Positions 1-10,080 are shown, numbered from the stretch's first letter. The stretch: DNA of 64,000 nucleotides from Muribaculaceae bacterium (GCA_017621845.1 JAGASI010000009.1:58977-122976), one strand, 5' to 3'. The notes: generated from the sequence alone by a model not told the origin. Translations and numbers: made by a program.

Positions 1-1
1 G

Positions 2-3000
2 TTCTATCCTACCGAGCGTGGCCCCTACAACCTTGATGCCACCAATATTGATGATACCGGCGCACTGCTCAATCCCGAGAAACGATGGGGTGGCATCATG
101 CGTAAGATGGACAACACCAACTTCGAGCAGTCCAATATAGAGTATGTGCAATTCTGGATGCTCAATCCATTCCTTGACCCCGAGAACCCCAACCTTGATG
201 GCGGAGACCTATATCTTAACTTTGGAGAGATGTCGGAGGATATCCTCAAGGACGGCCTTAAAAGCTATGAAAACGGTATTCCATATGACGGCAATGATCA
301 ATACCTGACCGAGACTGTGTGGGGACGCGTCTCCAAGCAGAACTCGCTCACTTACTCTTTTGAGAACGCTACCGGAGCACGTCTTGCCCAGGATGTCGGC
401 CTTGACGGTCTGCCCAACGCCATGGAGTTCTCATTCCCCACATATCAGAACTATGTCGATCAACTGCGTCAGCGACTCTCGCCCGCTGCAATCGAGCAGA
501 TGCAGAACGATCCGTTCTCGCCACTTAACGACCCCGCCGGAGACAACTACCATTTCTATCGCGGATATGACTACGATGAACAGCGTCTTGGCGTCCTTGA
601 CCGATATAAACGTTATAACGGTGTCGAGGGTAATGCCCTATCGCCCGACGATGTCGATGAGCCACTGTATCAGTCGGCGCGCAATGTTCCTGATGTCGAG
701 GATATTAATCAGGATAATACGCTCAATGAGTATGAAAGATACTTCCAGTATAAGGTCTCGATACGCCCCGAAGACCTCGTTGTAGGCAAGAATTATATCA
801 CGGATAAACAAACATCAATGGTGAGAGGCCGTGACGGTAACGATTATGAGGTCGAATGGTATCAGTTCAAGATACCTCTGCATGATTATGAGAGGATAGT
901 GGGCTCAATCAGCGATTTTTCGACGATACGCTTTGCACGTATGTTCATGACCGGCTTCAAGCAGGTCACCCACTTGAGATTTGCTACTCTCGAGCTTGTG
1001 CGTGGCGAGTGGCGTCCCTATGACTTCAATCTCAATACCCGTGGTGATGCTCCTGCCGAGGGACAGCTTGATATATCGGTTGTCAATATTGAAGAAAATT
1101 CCCAGCGCAAGCCTGTGAACTATGTGTTGCCTCCGGGTGTAAACCGTATTGTAGACCCCGGACAAAGCCAGATTACCCAGCTCAACGAACAGTCTATGTC
1201 ACTCAAGGTTATCGGTCTCAATGCCGGTGACGCCCGAGGTGTTTACCGTAACACCCAGCTGGATTTACGCAATTATCGCCGCATGCAGATGTGGGTTCAC
1301 GCCGAGGCGCTTATTGACAATGTCACCAATCTGAAATCAGGAGAAATGTCACTGTTCATACGTTTGGGATCGGACGTCAAGGCCAATTACTATGAATACG
1401 AGGTTCCTTTATCTCTTACTCCCGAGGGTAAGTACAACCCCGATCTTCCATCAGATCGTCGCATAGTCTGGCCCGAGGACAATTACTTCAATTTCAATCT
1501 GCAGTCGCTTGTCAATCTTAAGAAAGACCGTAATGCTGCCAAACGTGCCGAGGAAGCCGGCGTGGGTTATGGTACACGTTATGTTGGCCGTGACCCTGAT
1601 AACGAGCGCAACCGTATGGCAGTTATGGGTAATCCATCGCTCTCCGATGTGCGTGTCATCTTGATAGGTGTGCGCAATAACTCGTCGACCACCAAAGATG
1701 GTACAGTGTGGGTCAATGAACTTAAGGTTACTGACTTTGACGAAGCCGGTGGTTGGGCTGCCAAGGGCAACGCCACGCTGAATATCTCGGATGTGGCAAC
1801 ATTCAATGCCGGCGTGCATGTTGAGACTGCCGGATTTGGTGGTGTAGACCAATCGTTGGGTGAACGTCGCCTTGACGACTATATACAATATAACTTTGCA
1901 GTACAGGGTGATGTTGGCCGCTTCTTCCCCGAGGGTGCCAAACTTAAAGCACCCATATATTACTCTTATTCCAAAGAAAAAACTTCACCCAAATACAATC
2001 CCCTTGACCAGGACGTCTTGTTGAAGGATGCCCTTGACGCTGCCGGCACCAAGCAGGAACGCGACTCGATATCATCATACGCTGTCGAGCAAACTACTAT
2101 ACAGAACTTCTCCATCTCGGGTCTTAAATTTGACGTCCAGAGCAAGACTCCCATGCCCTGGGACCCCGCCAACTTCTCGGCCAGCTTCTCATTCAGCAAG
2201 CAGACCAAGACCGACCCCACTACCGAGTATGAATATACCAACGACTATCGCGGCTCGTTCCAATACTCCTACTCACCATTTATCAAGCCTCTCAAGCCTT
2301 TTGCTTGGATGAAGTCCAAGAATAAAAATCTCAAATTCCTTAAAGACTATGAGATACAATGGCTACCCAACAACATCTCTTTCCAGACCAACATGTCACG
2401 CTATTACTATGAGCAACAAGTCAGGTCTGAGACCGACGTGATGTTCCAATTGCCGGTATCTGTTTCCAAAAACTTCACCTGGGACCGTCAGTTATCTATC
2501 ACATGGAACCCCATCAAGTCATTGACTCTGACATTCAATTCCAACACCGCGGCCCGTATCGACGAGCCTGTCGGTGCAGTCAACAAGAAGCTTTTCCCTG
2601 ACGAATACCGAGACTGGAAAGAAGAAGTGTGGAACTCAATACTATCGATGGGTACCCCATGGAATTACAACCAGACATTTTCGGGAACCTATAAAGCCCC
2701 GTTCAATCGCATCCCCGTGCTGGACTTTATCAATGCCTCGGCGTCCTACAATGCCACTTACCGTTGGGATCGCGGTGCTACCGTCGATGGTGTCTCTACA
2801 GGCAACTCTATCGCCAATCAAGCTGCTTGGTCGGCCGATGGACGTATCAACTTTGAGTCGCTGTGGAACAAGATACCGTTCATCAAGGATGTAAACAAAC
2901 GTTTCCAGAATACACGCCCGCGCAATAATGCCAATCAGGCGAGAAAACCCAAAAAGTTTGAACGCACATTCAAGCTCAAGCCTGATACAACACTCACTAT

Positions 3001-4606
3001 CAAGCATAACTTGCGTTCCAAGAAGGTCGCAGTCACGGCTACCAAGTCTGACGGCACTCCTTTCCCTGTCAAATTTAAAATCGTTGACCAGAACACAGTC
3101 GATATCCTCACCACCGGCGAAGAAAACATCAAGTTCTCAATTCTCGAGATTATTAAGGATGAAAAATCGCTATGGCGAGAAATTGGTGAATATGCCACAC
3201 GTCTGGTTATATCGCCACGTAACGTCTCGATACGCTACCGCAATACCCACACGATGAACCTCCCGTTGTTCATGCCATCGATAGGCAACGTCTTTGGTCA
3301 GAGCAAATCCTATGGACCAATGGCCCCGGGATTGGACTTTGCCTTTGGCTTTGCCGGCGATGACTATGTCGACAAGGCACTCGAGCGTGGTTGGTTGTTG
3401 ACCGACGACGGTCAGACCTCGCCCGCTGTCATGTCTCACACCAATGAGCTGAACATTGAACTTAACCTCGAGCTTTTCAAAGGTTTCAAAATCCAGCTTA
3501 CGGCCAACCGCACCGACAACCGCACGCGTCAGACCCAGTTCATGTATGCCGATATGCCTACAGCCTATTCCGGGTCTTATACCAAAACCCACTGTGCTAT
3601 CAAGACAGCACTCCGTTCATCCAAAGCCGATGACGGCTACTTCTCTCAGGCCTTTAATGACTTTATCGGCAACATTCCCGTGGTGCGTGACCGCGTCGAA
3701 GCCCAGTATTATGGCATGCGTTATCCCACTACCGGTTTTATGAAGGATCTGCCTCAGGCCGGACAAGAGTTTGACCCCGCGGTCGGCGGTATTAGTCGCA
3801 CATCTTCTGACGTGCTTATTCCTGCTTTTGTCGCTGCATATACCGGATCCGATGCACGCAAGACATGGCTAAATCCCTTCCCCTCGTTTGCTTCGGTACT
3901 GCCCAACTGGCGCATTACATATGACGGACTCATCAATATGGGTAATATGAGGAATATATTCCGCTCGTTCACCCTTACCCATGCCTATCAGTGTACTTAT
4001 TCGGTAGGATCATACTCTTCCTATCTCAATTGGATAGCCACCGGAGGCGAGAATATCGGTTTTACCCTCGATGAACTCACCGGACGACCGATACCATCGT
4101 CACCCTACAATATCACATCGGTGGCAATCACCGAAAAGTTTGCACCACTGGTGGGTGTAAATGTTACACTTAAAAACGACCTCCAGTTTAATGCCGAGTA
4201 TCGTGACAGCCGCACTTTAACCCTTAATTCATCGGCCGGACAGGTTGTCGAGGCTTCCACGCGCGGATTTAAAATAGGTGCAGGTTATAAGATTGTAGGC
4301 TTCAATACATTCCTTAAGATGAAAGGTTCTCAGCAAGGCATCTCCAACGACCTGACCCTCAAGGCCGATATAGGTATTGACCACACTCAGGCTCTCATCC
4401 GTCGCATAGAAGACTCTTACACTCAGCCTACATCGGGAACCAAGACTTTCAACATCAACTTTACTGCCTCATATATCATGTCCAAGCGATTGACACTGTC
4501 GGCTTACTTTGACCACCGTGTCAACACGCCACTGGTGACCACCTCGTCCTATCCCACTACCAATACTTCTTACGGTCTGTCACTTAACCTTTCTCTCGCT
4601 CGTTAA
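2..4606 (+). CDS. sprA: SprA, T9SS outer-membrane translocon (5' end outside window)
   Basis: C-terminal 1534 residues of the very large SprA/Sov protein; family members are about 2300-2400 residues, so about a third lies upstream. The frame is open from base 2 with no start codon needed. Family knowledge: SprA forms the giant 36-strand beta barrel through which type IX secretion clients cross the outer membrane. Visible support: FYPTERGPYN near the edge, the motif VQFWMLNPF, long stretches of alternating polar/aromatic residues typical of barrel strands, a basic low-complexity linker (RPRNNANQARKPKKFERTFK) near residue 965, and an end in aromatic-rich strands (SLNLSLAR). The 2361-residue protein at 16296 carries a T9SS sorting tail and is a plausible client. 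The short reading frames overlapping this gene on both strands look like shadows. Identity is very confident. Confidence 0.95.
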   Translation, partial: FYPTERGPYNLDATNIDDTGALLNPEKRWGGIMRKMDNTNFEQSNIEYVQFWMLNPFLDPENPNLDGGDLYLNFGEMSEDILKDGLKSYENGIPYDGNDQYLTETVWGRVSKQNSLTYSFENATGARLAQDVGLDGLPNAMEFSFPTYQNYVDQLRQRLSPAAIEQMQNDPFSPLNDPAGDNYHFYRGYDYDEQRLGVLDRYKRYNGVEGNALSPDDVDEPLYQSARNVPDVEDINQDNTLNEYERYFQYKVSIRPEDLVVGKNYITDKQTSMVRGRDGNDYEVEWYQFKIPLHDYERIVGSISDFSTIRFARMFMTGFKQVTHLRFATLELVRGEWRPYDFNLNTRGDAPAEGQLDISVVNIEENSQRKPVNYVLPPGVNRIVDPGQSQITQLNEQSMSLKVIGLNAGDARGVYRNTQLDLRNYRRMQMWVHAEALIDNVTNLKSGEMSLFIRLGSDVKANYYEYEVPLSLTPEGKYNPDLPSDRRIVWPEDNYFNFNLQSLVNLKKDRNAAKRAEEAGVGYGTRYVGRDPDNERNRMAVMGNPSLSDVRVILIGVRNNSSTTKDGTVWVNELKVTDFDEAGGWAAKGNATLNISDVATFNAGVHVETAGFGGVDQSLGERRLDDYIQYNFAVQGDVGRFFPEGAKLKAPIYYSYSKEKTSPKYNPLDQDVLLKDALDAAGTKQERDSISSYAVEQTTIQNFSISGLKFDVQSKTPMPWDPANFSASFSFSKQTKTDPTTEYEYTNDYRGSFQYSYSPFIKPLKPFAWMKSKNKNLKFLKDYEIQWLPNNISFQTNMSRYYYEQQVRSETDVMFQLPVSVSKNFTWDRQLSITWNPIKSLTLTFNSNTAARIDEPVGAVNKKLFPDEYRDWKEEVWNSILSMGTPWNYNQTFSGTYKAPFNRIPVLDFINASASYNATYRWDRGATVDGVSTGNSIANQAAWSADGRINFESLWNKIPFIKDVNKRFQNTRPRNNANQARKPKKFERTFKLKPDTTLTIKHNLRSKKVAVTATKSDGTPFPVKFKIVDQNTVDILTTGEENIKFSILEIIKDEKSLWREIGEYATRLVISPRNVSIRYRNTHTMNLPLFMPSIGNVFGQSKSYGPMAPGLDFAFGFAGDDYVDKALERGWLLTDDGQTSPAVMSHTNELNIELNLELFKGFKIQLTANRTDNRTRQTQFMYADMPTAYSGSYTKTHCAIKTALRSSKADDGYFSQAFNDFIGNIPVVRDRVEAQYYGMRYPTTGFMKDLPQAGQEFDPAVGGISRTSSDVLIPAFVAAYTGSDARKTWLNPFPSFASVLPNWRITYDGLINMGNMRNIFRSFTLTHAYQCTYSVGSYSSYLNWIATGGENIGFTLDELTGRPIPSSPYNITSVAITEKFAPLVGVNVTLKNDLQFNAEYRDSRTLTLNSSAGQVVEASTRGFKIGAGYKIVGFNTFLKMKGSQQGISNDLTLKADIGIDHTQALIRRIEDSYTQPTSGTKTFNINFTASYIMSKRLTLSAYFDHRVNTPLVTTSSYPTTNTSYGLSLNLSLAR

Positions 4607-4704
4607 CGCTACATCCGTGGGTACACCCCAAGACTATATTATTGAAATGCAACGCGGTCACCCGCTCGCTGCTTATTACATACCACTCTCTATTAATTAT
4701 AAAA

Positions 4705-5928
4705 ATGACTCCCCAAGATATTTCTATCGCCGACTTCTTTTATGACCTTCCAGACGACCGAATCGCCAAGCATCCCCTTGCACGGCGTGACTCTTGTCGG
4801 CTGTTGGCACGACGGTCCGACGGCACCATACAGGACTTCCACATGACTGATATTGTCGGCATGGTGGCTCCAGGTACCATGATGGTCTCCAACAACACGC
4901 GTGTCATCAATGCGCGTCTTAAATTTGCCAAGCCAACCGGGGGCATCATCGAGGTATTTTGTCTCGAGCCTGTCTCGCCGGTCGACTATGAACAATGTTT
5001 TGCCTCTACCGGGCCGGTGGCTTGGCGGTGCTTTGTAGGCAACAGCAAGCGTTGGAAAGACGCGCCCCTGAGAGGAATTATCACCATCGATGGCCAACAA
5101 GTCATCCTTAACGCCCGTCGTCTTCATAAACTTGATGGAGAGTCTATCGTCGAATTTTCGTGGCATGATGAAGGTGGCCAAATCACTGACTATACCTTTG
5201 GGCAGGTGATAGCGTCGGCCGGCGTTATTCCCATCCCTCCATACCTCAATCGCGAGACAGAACCTGCCGACCTTGACGATTATCAGACCGTGTTTGCACG
5301 TGTCGAAGGCTCGGTTGCCGCTCCTACTGCCGGGCTTCATTTCACCCCTGAGCTGCTACGTGCTCTCGATGATCGTGGTGTCATACGCCGTGAGGTTACT
5401 CTACATGTCGGTGCCGGAACATTCCAACCCGTCAAGGGTCAATATATAGGTGAGCATCCAATGCACAGCGAGTTTATCGTTGTGGAGCGCTCACTCATTG
5501 AGGATATCAGAAATCACGAGGGTGGGGTACTGGCCATAGGCACTACCTCGGTGCGTACCCTCGAAAGCATTTACCATGTGGGTTGTCTACTGTCGCAGGG
5601 ACGATGGGATGGTGAAGTGCCTCAGTGGTATCCATATGAGGATACACATCCCGACTTGACCTTAAAGGATGCTATGGACCGTGTCCTTGACTATCTTGAT
5701 GCCAGCGGTAGTGATCGCCTCGTCGGCACTACACGTATAATCATTGCTCCCGGATATAAATACCGGGTGGTAACGTCCATGGTCACCAACTTTCACCAGC
5801 CCGGCTCGACGTTACTATTATTAGTCTCGGCATTTATAGGCGATCATTGGCGTAGTGTATACCGTCATGCCCTTGAGGGCGATTACCGTTTTCTTAGCTA
5901 TGGTGATGCCTGCTATTTCACCAAGTGA
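4705..5928 (+). CDS. queA: S-adenosylmethionine:tRNA ribosyltransferase-isomerase QueA
   Basis: Transfers and isomerises the ribosyl group of SAM onto preQ1 at tRNA wobble position 34, giving epoxyqueuosine. 407 residues, slightly longer than the roughly 350 of enterobacterial QueA but usual for Bacteroidota. Family motifs seen: NNTRVINARL, GLHFTPELL, LHVGAGTFQPVK, SVRTLES and TNFHQPGSTLLLLVSAF. An in-frame ATG at 4642 would add 21 residues that look non-homologous (NAVTRSLLITYHS); the ATG at 4705 begins with MTPQDISIADF, which fits the family N terminus, so I chose it. It follows sprA by 98 bp on the same strand and may share its transcript or have its own promoter. Cytoplasmic. Confidence 0.95.
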   Translation: MTPQDISIADFFYDLPDDRIAKHPLARRDSCRLLARRSDGTIQDFHMTDIVGMVAPGTMMVSNNTRVINARLKFAKPTGGIIEVFCLEPVSPVDYEQCFASTGPVAWRCFVGNSKRWKDAPLRGIITIDGQQVILNARRLHKLDGESIVEFSWHDEGGQITDYTFGQVIASAGVIPIPPYLNRETEPADLDDYQTVFARVEGSVAAPTAGLHFTPELLRALDDRGVIRREVTLHVGAGTFQPVKGQYIGEHPMHSEFIVVERSLIEDIRNHEGGVLAIGTTSVRTLESIYHVGCLLSQGRWDGEVPQWYPYEDTHPDLTLKDAMDRVLDYLDASGSDRLVGTTRIIIAPGYKYRVVTSMVTNFHQPGSTLLLLVSAFIGDHWRSVYRHALEGDYRFLSYGDACYFTK

Positions 5929-5986
5929 TAATAATATAATATGATGTAACAAGATGCACCATGATGCATAAGTAACTTGAATAACA

Positions 5987-7147
5987 ATGGACAACCGGGC
6001 GTCGATAATTAAATATATAATAGTGTTTATGGTCATGACTGCCTGTGGACGAGTCGATACGACTGTATCGGCAAGCACTCACGCTTCAAGCGAAGACAGG
6101 AGTGTTGACAGCGCTGTCGTTGAGCATCGTCCCAATCTGACTCTGGCTCTTGCCGGGGATGTCATGATGGGCACCACATTTCCTGAGACACCCAAGGGCG
6201 CCTACCTGCCACCTGATGCCGGCCGGCACTTGTTTGATGACTGCCGGGATATTTTTAAGAGCGCTGACATATCAGCCATTAACCTTGAGGGAGTTCTGCT
6301 TGACGGCCCGGGTGAGCCACGCCCTATGACCAACCCCAATACCTACTATCTGTTCAGGATGCCTACTGCCTATGTTGCCAACCTCGTTGACGCCGGCATT
6401 GACTTTGCCGGCATTGCCAACAATCATATCAATGACTTTGGACAGCCCGGTCGCACCTCGACAGTCGCTACTCTCGACAGTGCCGGTGTAGCTGTGGCCG
6501 GACTCCGTGGCGTGTGTGATTACAAGGTACTCGAGCGCCGTGGTTACAAGGTCGCCATTACCCAGTTTGGTCACGGTGACAATAACCTCGATGTCAACGA
6601 TCTCGACTTACTCCAAACCACTGTCAGACTCATGAGAGAAGATGCCGATTTTGTAGTGGTATCATTTCACGGTGGCGCTGAGGGAGTCAAGTTTACCCAT
6701 GTGCCTCATGCCCCGGAAGTGTATGTCGGTGAGAAGCGCGGTCATGTCGATAAATTTGCCCATGCGGCTATTGATGCCGGTGCCGACCTCGTTTTTGGCC
6801 ATGGGCCTCATGTGCCACGTGCCTGGGAGCTATATAAGGACCATCTGATTATTTACTCTTTGGGCAATTTCTGTGCACCCTACCGCATGAGTACCGGTGG
6901 GAATGCAGGCTTGGCACCATTGGCGGTCATCACCTTAGCTCCTGACGGAAAGTTTATTTCGGGTCACATCCATTCCTTCAGGCAACAGCGAGCCCGCGGT
7001 CCCGTTATCGACACCACCAATGCCACAGCCCGTCTGATAGCCACTCTTACAAGTGAAGACTTTCCCACCACGTCCCTATACTTCACGTCTACCGGCAAGG
7101 TAACCCCTCGACCACCTCAATCAACGATGTCATCTGTTCGACGTTAG
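5987..7147 (+). CDS. CapA-family (PGA_cap) lipoprotein
   Basis: 386-residue member of the CapA/PgsA metallophosphatase-like family (PF09587), named after poly-gamma-glutamate capsule synthesis but widely found in bacteria without that capsule. The N terminus is a lipoprotein signal (FMVMTACG, Cys at about residue 20), so it is probably anchored in a membrane and faces the periplasm. Family motifs visible: ALAGDVMMG, an INLEG segment, IANNHINDFG, VSFHGGAEG and FGHGPHVPRAWE followed by IIYSLGNF; these His/Asp/Asn residues match the metal-site pattern of calcineurin-like folds. It follows queA by 58 bp and may be cotranscribed. No other capsule genes are nearby, so the substrate is unknown. The family assignment is firm; the role is not. 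Confidence 0.88.
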   Translation: MDNRASIIKYIIVFMVMTACGRVDTTVSASTHASSEDRSVDSAVVEHRPNLTLALAGDVMMGTTFPETPKGAYLPPDAGRHLFDDCRDIFKSADISAINLEGVLLDGPGEPRPMTNPNTYYLFRMPTAYVANLVDAGIDFAGIANNHINDFGQPGRTSTVATLDSAGVAVAGLRGVCDYKVLERRGYKVAITQFGHGDNNLDVNDLDLLQTTVRLMREDADFVVVSFHGGAEGVKFTHVPHAPEVYVGEKRGHVDKFAHAAIDAGADLVFGHGPHVPRAWELYKDHLIIYSLGNFCAPYRMSTGGNAGLAPLAVITLAPDGKFISGHIHSFRQQRARGPVIDTTNATARLIATLTSEDFPTTSLYFTSTGKVTPRPPQSTMSSVRR

Positions 7148-7343
7148 AGCTTTAGGCCCCAGGACAGTAGAGTCTCGTCAGCTTTATTGAGGTATAATGA
7201 CAAACATTGAACAGCCTTTTCCTTGCGAGATTTATTCATAACCACTCCACCAGGTAAGTTAAATATAGTTAAACGGGGTGTCATTATGATTAAAAAACAA
7301 CTAAAAATGGGACTTTTTATAAAGCAATAAACAAAATATGTTG

Positions 7344-7351
7344 TAATTTTG
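7344..7351 (+). promoter_or_regulatory. Bacteroidota-type -7 box (TAATTTTG)
   Basis: Matches the TAnnTTTG -7 consensus of Bacteroidota housekeeping sigma factor. A clean TTTG -33 element at the expected 19-21 bp spacing is not present; a T-run at 7314-7318 lies slightly too far upstream. It would start transcription near 7358, upstream of the fimbrial locus. Confidence 0.5.
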
Positions 7352-7560
7352 CGTTCGTGAAAACTTGTAATTGGTTAACCAAGGATTTCATTCCTGAATT
7401 ATTTTCTGTTAATCTACATTTATGAGGATTAAAATAATCTGATTATCAGAGAATTGGAGATAAAACACGATAATCCCGAGATAACTTGATTACTGTATTG
7501 GCTCATGCCTCTTATCGGGCATGATTATTTAAAACAATCATTATCAATGCTATGGATTAC

Positions 7561-7631
7561 ATCTCCGGTGATAGATAATAATCAATTGGCGATTGGTCAT
7601 ATCATCGATGGATGGTGTTAAGACCGGAGAT
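7561..7631 (+). promoter_or_regulatory. Inverted repeat in the fimbrial leader (9-bp arms)
   Basis: The arms ATCTCCGGT (7561-7569) and ACCGGAGAT (7623-7631) are perfectly complementary and close a 53-nt internal segment that itself contains a small CAAT/ATTG pairing. As RNA this would be a closed domain in the leader. Not followed by a U-run, so not a simple terminator. Confidence 0.45.
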
Positions 7632-7697
7632 TGTTTGACAGGTTATTGATGATATAAACCAATAAAAATGGGTTGTTGACCCCTTGCCAAAGAATTT

Positions 7698-7723
7698 TAT
7701 CAACCGGGATTAAATGGTTGATA
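7698..7723 (+). promoter_or_regulatory. Stem-loop in the fimbrial leader (8-bp stem, 10-nt loop)
   Basis: The arms TATCAACC and GGTTGATA pair perfectly around a 10-nt loop. The stem lies 132 nt before the first start codon of the operon. No T-tract follows, so it is more likely a regulatory or processing structure, or a palindromic operator, than a terminator. Confidence 0.45.
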
Positions 7724-7854
7724 GCGAGTCACATGACTTTAGAGGATATCTAACTCTGTGAGGGCATGGATATAACGGCCGGACAGAAAACGTGTACCAT
7801 GCTGTGTACTCCTCCATCAAGGTTGATGCACCACACTTGTATTAACATATAACA

Positions 7855-8457
7855 ATGAAAATACTACAGAAACTACTTTTAGCCCTTGCGTTGCTGATAG
7901 GATTTGTTGATGCACAGGCTCAATTTGCGTTAAAGACCAATCTGCTCTATGATGCCACGACGACGCCCAACCTTGGCGCCGAGGTTGCCGTGGGTTCCCG
8001 CTCGACGTTAAACCTCGTCTATGGCCTCAATCCGTGGAAATTTGATAAAGACGGAGACGAGAAGTATGCCAAGCACTGGGTATTGATGCCCGAATACCGT
8101 TGGTGGACGTGTTCGGTATATAACGGTCACTTTCTGGGCGTGCATGCCATGACCGGTCAATTTAATGCTTCAAACATATCGTTGCCCATTCCCGGCGGCT
8201 TTTTTGGAGGAGATAACCTTACCGAGGAAGTCAAGGATCATCGTTATGAGGGATGGTTTGCCGGGATAGGCGTCACTTACGGTTACCAATGGAGTCTCTC
8301 GCGCCACTGGAATCTTGAAGCTGAGATTGGCCTCGGATATAACCATGTATGGTATGACAAATTTAACTGTGGCACCTGTGGTGGCCGTGACAAGTCGGGA
8401 CACACCAACTATGCGGGTATCACCAAGCTTGGACTATCGATTATGTACATCTTTTGA
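7855..8457 (+). CDS. DUF3575-type outer-membrane protein
   Basis: 200 residues with a clear signal peptide (LLLALALLIGFVDAQAQ). The mature part has alternating aromatic strands and ends in SIMYIF, a C-terminal aromatic typical of small outer-membrane barrels. The opening FALKTNLLYDATTTPNLGAE is characteristic of the DUF3575 family of Bacteroidota, whose members are commonly encoded beside fimbrillin genes. A loop CGTCGG near residue 175 could form a disulfide or a metal site. It is the first gene after the long leader and sits 10 bp before the OmpA/TPR gene. Function unknown; by context it probably supports fimbrial assembly or attachment at the outer membrane. Confidence 0.8.
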   Translation: MKILQKLLLALALLIGFVDAQAQFALKTNLLYDATTTPNLGAEVAVGSRSTLNLVYGLNPWKFDKDGDEKYAKHWVLMPEYRWWTCSVYNGHFLGVHAMTGQFNASNISLPIPGGFFGGDNLTEEVKDHRYEGWFAGIGVTYGYQWSLSRHWNLEAEIGLGYNHVWYDKFNCGTCGGRDKSGHTNYAGITKLGLSIMYIF

Positions 8458-8467
8458 TTGACGACCT

Positions 8468-9946
8468 ATGAAAAAAATCAATTATATCACAACAATACTC
8501 GTGGCCGTTATCTCCATGCCACTTATGCTCACGGCCGCCAAGACAGCAGGCAATATTGACGTGCGAGATATCAAGGTTGCCCGTGTGGGCGAGAACCTCA
8601 ATCTTACAGCCAATATTGTGCTTGACGATATCCACCTCTCAGCCAACAAGCAACTGTTCATCACGCCCTTGATTGAGTCGGGAGAAAACAACAGTGTCAT
8701 TATGCCAACGGTGTTGGTTAATGGCCGTAATATGCACATTGCCTACCAACGTGGCACCATTAAGCGTATTGTCGCCCGATATGATGTCATCGACGAGGTA
8801 AAGCGTGCCAACGGCAAGTCACAGACAATCATCTATGATGCCAAGACTCAGCTTCAGCCCTGGATGCTCGACCCATCGGCGACTGTAAAGTTTACCGTCG
8901 ATTCATGTGGATGTGGACAGCTGGCCGGAACAGTGGTGACTCCTGAGGTGTATATAGATCTTAACCCTATCGAGTCCATGCATCTGGCATTTATCACTCC
9001 GGCAGTCACCGACCTTCCGGTTGCCATACACGAGGGTAAGGCCCGTGTGCAGTTTGAGGTTGACAAGACTGAGCTCCATATCGTTCCCTACACATGTGCC
9101 AACGGTCAGCGTATCGACAATCGCTCACAACTGGCTATTATCAATGACTCCATCAAGTATGCCCTCAGTGACCCTAATGTGGAGATTGCTTCTATAAATA
9201 TATGTGGTTATGCATCCCCCGAGTCACCTTATACCCATAACGATTATCTGGCGACTAATCGTTCACGAGCTCTCTCAGAATATATCGGACGGCAGTATAA
9301 TCTTCCCCAAGACCGTGTGACCTATAACGCAGTTCCCGAGAACTGGGAAGAATTTCGGGATCAGGTACTCGAGTCGCGCGACATCACCCCTCAGCAACGT
9401 GCCGACCTACTGGAGCTAATCGACCGTCCGGCCTATGGTCCATCGGACTATGACGCCAAAGAGCGTGAACTCAAGACCTCACCCAAGTTTGCCGAGCTGT
9501 ATCGCTCCAAAATCCTGCCACAATGGTTTCCACGGTTGCGTGCCACCAAATTTACTATCTCGACACGTCTCAAACCACATAGTGACCAAGAGCTTGCGCG
9601 TATCATAGAGAAGACACCACGACTGATGTCTCTCAACCAGATGTTCCGTGTGGCACGTCTGTATCCCGAGGGTAGCGATGAGTTTAACAAAGTAATCGAT
9701 ACTGCCTTGAGATACTATGCCGACAACCCTGTTGCCAACCTAAATGCCGCGGTCGCCGCCATCAAGGTCAAGGATTATGATGCAGCCCGGAAGTATCTTG
9801 AAAAAGCCGGTAATTCGCCTGAGGCCGACAATGCCCGTGGTATACTTGCTACAGCCCTTCATGACTTTGATATGGCCAAGCGATACTTTGAACAAGCCGG
9901 TAATCTGCCTGAGGCCATGCGCAACAAGGCTCTTCTGACCGAATAG
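8468..9946 (+). CDS. DUF3868/OmpA-like protein with C-terminal TPR-like repeats
   Basis: 492 residues. The signal peptide is at residues 1-24 (LMLTAAKTA). An N-terminal DUF3868-like beta domain follows to about residue 160, then an OmpA-type peptidoglycan-binding region at about 230-310 (INICGYASPES, then NRSRALSEYIG), and a C-terminal helical segment with two near-identical units, YLEKAGNSPEA and YFEQAGNLPEA, that look TPR-like. Proteins of this type are routinely encoded next to Mfa1/FimA-type fimbrillin genes in Bacteroidales, often after a DUF3575 protein as here. A periplasmic linker between the fimbrial platform and the cell wall is a reasonable inference. It ends 134 bp before the major fimbrillin gene. 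Confidence 0.82.
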   Translation: MKKINYITTILVAVISMPLMLTAAKTAGNIDVRDIKVARVGENLNLTANIVLDDIHLSANKQLFITPLIESGENNSVIMPTVLVNGRNMHIAYQRGTIKRIVARYDVIDEVKRANGKSQTIIYDAKTQLQPWMLDPSATVKFTVDSCGCGQLAGTVVTPEVYIDLNPIESMHLAFITPAVTDLPVAIHEGKARVQFEVDKTELHIVPYTCANGQRIDNRSQLAIINDSIKYALSDPNVEIASINICGYASPESPYTHNDYLATNRSRALSEYIGRQYNLPQDRVTYNAVPENWEEFRDQVLESRDITPQQRADLLELIDRPAYGPSDYDAKERELKTSPKFAELYRSKILPQWFPRLRATKFTISTRLKPHSDQELARIIEKTPRLMSLNQMFRVARLYPEGSDEFNKVIDTALRYYADNPVANLNAAVAAIKVKDYDAARKYLEKAGNSPEADNARGILATALHDFDMAKRYFEQAGNLPEAMRNKALLTE

Positions 9947-10080
9947 GCAATTCCTAAGCCATTATACAGATAATAATTATCCTAAAATAAATATCAGTCA
10001 CACTTTAATCTTTTAATTGGCATATATTACTAATCAGAAAATAAATATTTAATTTTTTATCAATCAATCTTATTAATTAC

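Larger units (their letters stand above)
7148..7854 (+). other. Long non-coding region / structured 5' leader of the fimbrial operon
   Basis: 707 bp without a credible ORF on either strand. It holds a TAnnTTTG box at 7344-7351, implying a transcript with a leader of almost 500 nt before the ATG at 7855. Several inverted repeats lie downstream of the box: GATTATC 7441-7447 with 7469-7475; TCATGCC 7503-7509 with 7518-7524; ATCTCCGGT 7561-7569 with 7623-7631; TATCAACC 7698-7705 with 7716-7723. The last two are perfect 9- and 8-bp stems. The sequence is AT-rich before about 7500 and mixed later. It resembles no riboswitch that I recognise. It could be a regulatory leader, an embedded small RNA, or spacer DNA with operator sites. 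Confidence 0.5.

Noticed and set aside
4693..5340. 215-residue minus-strand frame opposite queA
   Set aside because: Antisense shadow of a clearly conserved gene, with no family resemblance.
9969..9981. Palindrome GATAATaATTATC before the major fimbrillin gene as an operator
   Set aside because: Such AT-rich dyads are expected by chance in this low-GC gap; no second copy near another fimbrial gene was seen.
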